Assembly (NCBI GenBank): GCA_022414725.1
Contig: CM039462.1
Span: forward strand, 46,861,221 to 46,925,220
Origin: Microglena sp. YARC
Lineage: Eukaryota > Chlorophyta > Chlorophyceae > Chlamydomonadales > Chlamydomonadaceae
Reading direction: 5' to 3'
Length of the DNA: 64,000 bases
Part shown: positions 56,930 through 64,000 of the stretch, piece by piece
Position numbering within the stretch: the stretch's first letter is position 1
How the letters are laid out: each line of letters opens with the position of its first letter
The notes under the pieces: model-generated
Seen by the model: only the letters and a program-made list of their open reading frames with translations
Database searches by the model: none
Told to the model about the DNA's origin: nothing
Translations under genes and position numbers: made by a program

Positions 56930-59530
56930 GTTGTTGTTGTGGTTGCAATGGCGGGATGGAAATAGCCAAAGCAACAGGAACTGGTCAAGATGCCCCTTGC
57001 TGAGTCATGTTGTAAGTGGTGGTGGTGGTGGTGGTGGTCGTGGTGGTCATGTTAGTGATGGTAGTAGAGGTGGTGTCCAGCGTGTGCTTTTGTAGGGATA
57101 GGAATAGCATCAGCAACAGGAGCTGGTCAAGATGCACCTTGCTGAGTCAGCTACATATTCTAGGGAGACAGGCCACCGGGGGGGGGGGGGGGGGGGGGGG
57201 TAGCATCGGTGTTCAGCGTGTGATTTTGTAGCGATGGGAATCGCCTCAGGAGCAGGAACTGGTCAAGATGCCATTGCTGACTCAGCTACATATCCTAGGG
57301 AGGCAGGCCACAGGGGGGCGGGGGGGCGGGGGGGAGGTAGCTTCGATGTTCAACGTGTTATTGAGTATCGATGGGAATAGCCGTATCAACAGGAGCTAGT
57401 CAAGATGCCCCTTGCTGAGTCATGTTGTAAGTGGTGTTGGTGGTGGTGGAGGTGGTGGTGTTAGTGTGTGTTGGTGGTGCTGGTGGTGGTGGCGGTGTTC
57501 AGCATGTGATTGGGTAGGGATGGGAATAGCCTAAACAACAGGAGCTAGTCAAGATGCCCCTTGCTGAGTCATGTTGTAAATGGTGGTGGTGGTGCTGGGG
57601 GTGGTGTTGGTGTTCAGTGTGTGCTTTTGTATGGATAGGAACAGCATCAGCAACAGGAGCTGGTCAAGATGCACCTTGCTGACTCGTGTTGTTAATGGTA
57701 TTGGTATTGGTGTTGGTGGTGTTGGTGTTCAGCGTATGCTTTTGTAGGGATAGGAACAGCATCAGCAACAGGAGCTGGTCAAGATGCACCTTGCTGAATC
57801 GTGTTGTTAATGGTATTGGTATTGGTGTTGGTGGTGGTGGTGTTCAGCGTGTGCTTTTGTAGGGATAGGAACAGCATCAGCAACTGGAGCTGGTCAAGAT
57901 GCACCTTGCTGACTCATGTTGTTAATGGTATTGGTATTGGTGGTGGTGGTGTTGGTGTTCAGCGTGTGCTTTTGTGCGGATAGGAATAGCGTCAGCAACA
58001 GGAGCTGGTCAAGATGCACCTTGCTGACTCATGTTTTTAATGGTATTGGTGTTAGTGTTGGTGGTGTTGGTTGTGTTCAGTGTATGCTTATGTTTGGATA
58101 GGAACAGTGTCAGCAACAGGAGCTGGTCAAGATGCTCTTTGCTGAGTCAGCTACAGACCCTAGGGAGGCAGGCCACAGGGGGGGGGGGGGGGGGTAGCTT
58201 CGGTGTTCAGCGTATGACTGTGTGGGGATGGAAATAGCGGAAGCAATAGGAGCTGCTCATGATGATCTTTGCTGAGTCAGCTACAGACCCTGGGGAGGCA
58301 GGCCACAGGGGGGGGGGGGGGGGTAGCTTCGGTGTTCAGGGTATGACTGTGTGGGGATGGAAATAGCGGAAGCAATAGGAGCTGCTCATGATGATCTTTT
58401 GCTGAGTCAGCTACAGACCCTGGGGAGGCAGGCCACAGGGGGGGGGGGGGGGGTAGCTTCGGTGTTCAGCGTATGACTGTGTGGGGATGGAAATAGCGGA
58501 AGCAAAAGGAGCTGCTCATGATGATCTTTGCTGAGTCAGCTACAGACCCTGGGAAGGCAGGCCACAGGGGGGTTGGGGTTGGGGGTTGGGGGGGGGGGTA
58601 GCTTCGGTGTTCAGCGTATGATGTCTAGGGATGGAAATAGCGTAAGCAATAGGAGCTGATCATGATGCACCTTGCTGAGTCATGTTGTAAACGGCGCTGG
58701 TGTTGTTGGTGGTGGTAATGGTGTAAGTGCTGGTGCTGGTGCTGGTGCTGGTGGCAGTGTTCAGCATGTGATTGGGTAGGGATGGGAATAGCCCAAACAA
58801 CAGGAGCTAGTCAAGATGCTCCTTGCTGAGTCATGTTGTAAATGGTGGTGGTGGTGGTGGTGGTGGTGGTGGTGGTGATGTTAGTGGTGGTGGTGGTGGT
58901 GGTGTTAAAGTGGTGGTGGTGGTGGTGGTGTGGTGATGTTAGTGGTGGTGGTGGTGGTGGTGGTGATGTTAGTGGTGGTGGTGGTGGTGTTAGTGGTGGT
59001 GGTGGTGGTGGTGGTGGTGATGTTAGTGGTGGTGGTGGTGCTGCTGATGTTAGTGGTGGTGGTGGTGGTGATAGTGGTGGTGGTGGTGGTGGTGGTAGTG
59101 GTGGTGGTCAGTGTGTGCTTTTGTAGGGATAGGAATAGCGTCAGCAACAGGAGCTGGTCAAGATGCTCCTTGCTGAGAAATGTTGTAAATGGTGGTGGTG
59201 GTGGTGGTGATGTTAGTGGTGGGGGTGATGGTGGTGGTGTTCAGCGTGTGCTTTTGTGTGGATAGGAATAGCGTCAGCAACAGGAGCTGGTCAAGATGCT
59301 CCTTGCTGACTCATGTTGCTTATGGTGGTGGTGGTGGTGGAGGTGGTGGTGTTAGTGGTGGTGGTGGTGGTGGTGTTCAGCGTGTGCTTTTGTAGGAATA
59401 GGAATAGCCGCAGCAACAGGAGCTGGACAAGATTCCTCTTGCTGAGTCAGCTACAGATCCTGGGGAGGCAGGCAACTGGGGGGCGGGGGGGTAGCTTAGG
59501 TGTTCAGTGTGTGATTGTGTAGAGATGGGA
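56930..59530 (-). repeat. Array of acceptor-side exon copies with (ggt)n and G runs
   Basis: About 18 units of 80-180 bp each contain agcaacaggagctggtcaag and gatgctccttgctgagtc on the plus strand, joined by (ggt)n or a G run of 15-20. On the minus strand they read gaccag then PVADAIPIPTKAHAE in the same frame as the candidate exon at 54,590-54,664. Confidence 0.8.
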
Positions 59531-59534
59531 ATAG

Positions 59535-60275
59535 CCGTGTACCTTGTACCCTGTACTGTGTACCTTGTACCTTTTGCCTTGTACTGTGTACTGTGTACCT
59601 TTTACCTTGTATCTTGTACCTTTTGCCTTGTACCTTGTACTATGTGCCTTGTACCTTATACATTGTGCCGTGTACCTTGAACTGAGTACCTTGAACTGAG
59701 TACCTTGTACCTTGTACTGTGTACCTTGTACTGAGTATCTTGTACCTTGTACTGTGTACCTTGTACTGAGTACCTTGTACTGAGTACCTTGTACCTTGTA
59801 CTGTGTACCTTGTACTGAGTACCTTGTACCTTGTACTGTGTACCTTGTACTGAGTACCTTGTACTGTGTACCTTGTACCTTGTACTGTGTACCTTGTACT
59901 GTGTACCTTGTACCTTGTACTGTGTACCTTGTACCTTGTACTGTGTACCTTGTACTGTGTACCTTGTACCTTGTACTGTGTACATTGTACCTTGTACTGT
60001 GTACCTTGCACCTTATACCTTGTGCCTTGTACCTTTTACCTTGTACTGTGTACCTTGTACCTTGTACTGTGTACCTTGTACATTGTACCTTGTGCCTTGT
60101 ACCTTGTACCGTGTACTGTGTACCTTGTACTGTGCACCTTGTACTGTGTACTGTGTACCTTGTGCCTTGTACCTTGTACCGTGTACTGTGCACGTTGCAC
60201 TGTGTACTGTGTACCTTGTACCTTGTACCTTGTACCATGTATCATCTACTTTGTACTGTGTACCTTGTACCTTGT
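59535..60275. repeat. (gtaccttgtactgt)n minisatellite
   Basis: About 740 bp of gtaccttgtactgt and gtaccttgtacctt units. Open frames on both strands are by-products. Confidence 0.96.
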
Positions 60276-60377
60276 ATACACAGCACAAACTACAAACAAA
60301 TCACACACATGTAGACACACGCACCATCAGCGAACCAACACACACACGCATACATACACACTTCATTCTGGACTATA

Positions 60378-60844
60378 CCCTGCTTGCAGAAAGTCCAATG
60401 CCGGAACCGCATATTGTTTCAGCCATCAGAAGTGCAAAAGAGGGCTACAGACAACGATGTGGTGTTGCTATGCCATGGCAACAAACACACACACACACCA
60501 ACACTGCACACACACATGCTGACACACACACCTCATTCTATACAATGCCCTGTTTGCAAAAAGTCCAATGCCGGAACCGCATCTTGTTTCAGCCATCGAA
60601 AGTGCAAAAGAGGGCTACAGAAAACGATGTGGTGGTGCTGGGCCATGCCAACAAACACACACACAACACAAACAACACACACCTGACACACTTGCAGAAA
60701 CACACTCCAACGACGCGCACACACCTCATTCTGCACCATGCCCCGCTCGCAGAAAGTTCAGTGCCGCAACCGCATCTTGTTCCAGCCATCGGAAGTGCGA
60801 AAGAGGTCCACAGACAACGATGTGGTGGTGCTGGGCCATGGCAA

Positions 60845-60850
<6 letters not shown>
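60378..60850 (-). repeat. Donor-side copies of the 60,947-61,095 exon
   Basis: Three copies near 60,385-60,480, 60,550-60,650 and 60,740-60,845, minus strand HHIV(V/F)C, HFRWL and FLQTG-like text, each followed by about 50-100 bases of (ca)n intron. Reading frame is mostly kept. Confidence 0.82.
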
Positions 60851-60904
<54 letters not shown>

Positions 60905-60946
60905 CACTGCACACACACATGCTGACACACACACCTCATTATATAC

Positions 60947-61095
60947 CATGCCCTGTTTGCAGAAAGTCCAATGCCGCAACCGCATATTGTTCCAGCCATC
61001 GGAAGTGCGAAAGAGGTCCACAGACAACGATGTGGTGGTGCTGAACCATAAAGACTCGCGAGCTCAGCACATCAGGGGGGTGCTGAAATCCGAAG
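60947..61095 (-). CDS. Candidate exon with HIVVCG motif (RCK-like?)
   Basis: The minus strand between a gttttccag acceptor and GGGCATG/GTATAT donor encodes HPPDVLSSRVFMVQHHHIVV, CGPLSHFRWLEQYAVAALDF and LQTG. HIVVCG followed by a helix is the beginning of RCK domains of Slo/BK-type K+ channels (family knowledge). The match is short, and the plus strand also gives an open frame with GTGCGG after it. Treat as a possible channel exon. Confidence 0.4.
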
Positions 61096-61179
61096 CTGGA
61101 AAACTGGTTAAGGTGCGGTGGCGGGGTGGGAGAGTGTGTGTTGGGTGGTGTTGGGGGGGGGGGGGGGGGGGGTGGGCCA

Positions 61180-62130
61180 TGTAAGTGGTTATGCTCAACA
61201 TATCAGGGGGGGGTGCTGAAAGCCGAAGCTGGAAAACTGCGTTAAGGTGCGGTGGCGGGGGTGAGAGTTTGTGTTGGGTGGTGTTGGTGGCGATGGGAGG
61301 GTGGGTGGGGGGGGGGCTGGCCATGTAAGTGGTTATGCTCAACATATCAGGGGGTTGTTGAAAGCGAAGCTGGAAAACTGGTTAGGGTCGGTGGCGGGGT
61401 GAGAGTTTTGTGTAGGTGGTGTTGGGTGGATGGGATGGTGGGTGGGGGGGGTCTGGGCCATGTAAGTGGTTATGCTCAACATATCAGGGGTTGTGAAAGC
61501 CGAAGCTGGAAACTGGTTAGGGTGCGGTGGCGGGGTGTGAGAGTTTGTGTAGGGTGGTGTTGGGTGGATGGAGGCGTTGGTGGGGGGGTCTGTGCCATGG
61601 AAGTGGTTATCCTCAACACTTTGAGCGGGGTTGTTGAAAAGCCGAAGCTGGAAAATTAATTTAAGGTGAGGGGCGGGGTGGGAGAGTCTGTGTTGGGTGG
61701 TGCTGGGTGGGTGGTTGGTTGGGGGTGGGAGGGTGGGGAGCTGGGCTATGGAAGTGATTATGCCCAACACTTTGAGGGGGGCTGCCGAAAGCTGAAGCTT
61801 GGAAACTGATTAAGGTGCGGGGGCGGGGTGGGAGAGTGTGTGTTGGGTGGGTGGGGGGTAGGGGGGGGGGGGGCTGGGCCATGGAAGCTGGGTTGTGCTC
61901 AACACATCAGGGGGCGCGTGAAAGCTGAAGCTGGGGAAAACTGATTAAGGTGTGGGGGCAGGGTGTGTTGGGTGGGGGTGGCGCGCCTAGGGGTTAGGGG
62001 GTGTTGGGGGGGTTGAAGCTGGCGTGTGTTGGGGGGGGGGGGGGGTGTTGGGGGGGCGGGGGGGGGGGGGAGCTGGGCCATGGAAGTAGTTGTTGCTCAA
62101 CACATCCAGGGGGGTGCTGAAAGCCGAAGC
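61180..62130 (-). repeat. Acceptor-side copies of the 60,947-61,095 exon
   Basis: About nine units of 90-150 bp. On the minus strand each gives ttttccag, then CTTCGGCTTTCAGCA, CCCCCTGATGTGTTGAG and a G/C-rich stretch. The first 45 or so exon bases are copied. Confidence 0.85.
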
Positions 62131-62510
62131 TGGAAAAACTGATTAAGGTGTGGGGGCGGGTGGGTGAGTGTGCAGAGTGTGTGGGAGAGTGTGTGTGTGT
62201 GGGTGGATTCCTCTCAGGGGGGTGGGTGTGGGTGGGTGAGGGCATAAATACTGGTGGTTTGCTTGGCGAAAACCCTAACCCTTTATGCGACGTGCTCAGC
62301 ATAATCCTTTGATGCGCGTATATTCTCCCAAATGATTCAATGAATGAACAGATGGCGTGGCTTGGAGAGAGTGTGTGTATTGTTTTTCATGCGCGGATCT
62401 TCACCCAAATGAATAAACAGGCAGTGTGGTTTGGAGAGTGTGTGAATTGTTTTGATGTTGCAGTCCAGGGGTAGGCAAATAGGCTAAATCTTGTTTGGGG
62501 TTCAGTTAAT
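62131..62510. other. No gene seen; truncated dispersed repeat at the end
   Basis: Two aaatgaat-containing phrases repeat near 62,330 and 62,410. gttgcagtccaggggtaggc at about 62,457 is a truncated copy of the dispersed repeat family. Confidence 0.5.
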
Positions 62511-62511
62511 C

Positions 62512-62942
62512 AGTTGCTGTGTTACACCATCCACCTTTCACATGAGACAGATTTGGTTCCAAGTCATTTGGGATTTGGGTAGATTGGGACTCTGAGTTGC
62601 TTGATAATCAGTTGCTTTGTTACACCATCCACCTTTCACATGAGACAGATTCGGTTCCAAGTCAGTTGGGATTTGGGTAGATTGGGACTCTGAGTTGGTT
62701 GATAATCATTTGCTTTGTTACACCATCCACCTTTCACATGAGACAGATTTGGTTCCAAGTCGGTTGGGATTTGGGTAGATTGGGACTCTGAGTTGGTTGA
62801 TAATCATTTGCTTTGTTACACCATCCACCTTTCACATGAGACAGATTTGGTTCCAAGTCGGTTGGGATTTGGGTAGGATGGGACCCTGAGTTGGTTGATA
62901 ATCAGTTGCTGTGTTACACCATCCACCTTTCACATGAGACCA
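62512..62942. repeat. About 99-bp minisatellite, 4-5 copies
   Basis: cagttgctttgttacaccat, ccacctttcacatgagacag and gggactctgagttggttgat recur with a period of 97-100 bases. Confidence 0.93.
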
Positions 62943-63084
62943 GGGCTTTTCCCCCCGCTATACATAGTGATCGCTAGTTTTGACCCGGTTTGGCATAATT
63001 ATCGCAATGAAAATGTACAAAAAAGTTGTTTTTGCCCTAAAAAACTATAAAATGCTACAAAGGTATACAAATTACTAAAAAAAG

Positions 63085-64000
63085 TACTGAAAAGAAAACT
63101 GAGATTGTCGTTTTCAACAAGCAATTCTGTGATGAGGCCCGTATGGATCCTGATTACAAATTTGTCTATGATGGAGCACAGCTTTCTACAAAGTTATCTT
63201 TTATCTACCTGGGATCCCTCTTTGTGGATGGTGACTCAAGCCCAATCGTGCAAAAGCTGCTTTTTCTAGGAATGCGCGCTAAGGCCCAAAAGGCTCACCA
63301 CATGCTCCGTAGGCGATGCCATACTATGGAGAGTATACAATATTGATATTCTCACCCACCTGTTTGATTCTCTTGTACAACCTATCCTGAATTTTGGCTG
63401 TTGAGGCTGTGGGCCTTCTATTCTGAACAACACACTTATCTCAAATGACCATGCTTGTGAGAAATGGCATAGGGGGGTATACTTAACAAAATGTTGGGTG
63501 TTTGCAATCTACTACATCTAATATATATCATGGAAGAAGCTGGGTAAAACCCCGTTGTGTTTTTGCTTGGCATAAACAAGCTTTGCCGCTTCTGGAACAA
63601 GACCATAGATGAAGAACCTGAGGATCTCATTAGAATGGCTCTTGAGGAATCTTTTGATTCCAACACTGGCTGGGTTTCATGACTTCCGTTGTGCTCTCCA
63701 CAAGCTAAGGATCCAGTAAAAACCTCAACATTTTGGAGGCTGTCGATAGTCGAAGGTATTATGTCTGAAGTTTTTGAGTCATGGAGCGTTTAAGTACCCA
63801 AAGTGACACCATGCAGGTCAGAGACATCCCTGATGAGAGAAGGGTTGGCTTTAAACGCCTCCGATACCAGAAATGGTTCGCGCAGCCTAACAGCAATGAT
63901 GAGAATGGCTTGATTCCCCTTTACATCTGCCTTACATAAGCAGGATCAGATTCGTTCCATAGCACAGTTTAAATGGGTTCCCATTGGCTGAACACAGAAA
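63085..64000 (+). pseudogene. LINE reverse-transcriptase fragment, decayed
   Basis: The frame from about 63,085 to 63,346 reads like the thumb side of a non-LTR reverse transcriptase: IVVFN, then FIYLGSLFVDGD, AKAQKAHHMLRRR. After a frameshift, LFDSLVQPILNFGC continues (the usual 'PiLnYGceVW' motif), then, in other frames, KLCRFWNKTIDEEPEDLIRM and FKRLRYQKWF near 63,850. Several frameshifts and stops show it is dead. It runs off the window end. Confidence 0.7.

Noticed and set aside
59535..60275. Tyr/Cys/Leu-rich plus-strand protein (YLVPCTLYCVPC)
   Set aside because: A product of the gtaccttgtactgt minisatellite, open in all plus frames.
60378..61110. Plus-strand coding KVQCRNRILFQPSEV
   Set aside because: Open in several copies with tgcag before it, so not excluded, but the minus strand gives a recognisable motif and agrees with the strand of the neighbouring gene. 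Kept as an uncertainty.

Overview
This window is nuclear DNA of a repeat-rich eukaryote, most likely a green alga of the chlorophyte or prasinophyte grade. Supporting signs are split genes with GT-AG introns, a UGUAA-type poly(A) signal, fasciclin (FAS1) and BTB/BACK proteins, CCCTAAA-like telomeric motifs, a LINE C-terminus resembling the Dualen/RandI group, and a tRNA-Thr gene whose halves are in permuted order. No bacterial features are present. Most of the window is satellite and minisatellite DNA; a 1,000-base gap of N lies at 33,001-34,000.

Layout. 1-1,900: short tandem repeats and an exon-like fragment. 1,904-3,430: an intronless BTB/BACK gene interrupted by an in-frame TAG. 3,500-9,300: SINE-like copies and a 5'-truncated LINE with a 9-bp target duplication. 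9,330-16,680 (minus): the last four recognisable exons of a three-domain FAS1 protein, with introns full of repeats, an hAT-like MITE nested in a SINE, and palindromic repeats. 16,740-31,157: six units (four full-length, about 2.67 kb) of a long tandem repeat, each holding a minus-strand tRNA-Val(AAC) followed at once by a circularly permuted tRNA-Thr(AGT). 31,158-34,000: unassigned sequence and the gap. 34,001-50,783 (minus): a calmodulin-like EF-hand gene, four exons of which join in phase. 50,800-62,300: simple repeats and two weaker minus-strand exons, one with an HIVVCG motif as in RCK domains. 62,500-64,000: a minisatellite and a decayed LINE reverse-transcriptase fragment.

The most striking feature is a rule that seems to hold for most introns here. 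Each intron carries tandem, decaying copies of the edges of its own flanking exons. Downstream of an exon lie copies of its 3' end plus the GT donor; upstream lie copies of the acceptor plus the exon's first bases. The extreme case is a roughly 94-bp satellite of some 60 copies (34.0-40.25 kb), each unit carrying the last exon codons and a GTGAGT donor. This pattern lets the strand and borders of the exons be read from the repeats, and fills the introns with decoy splice sites.
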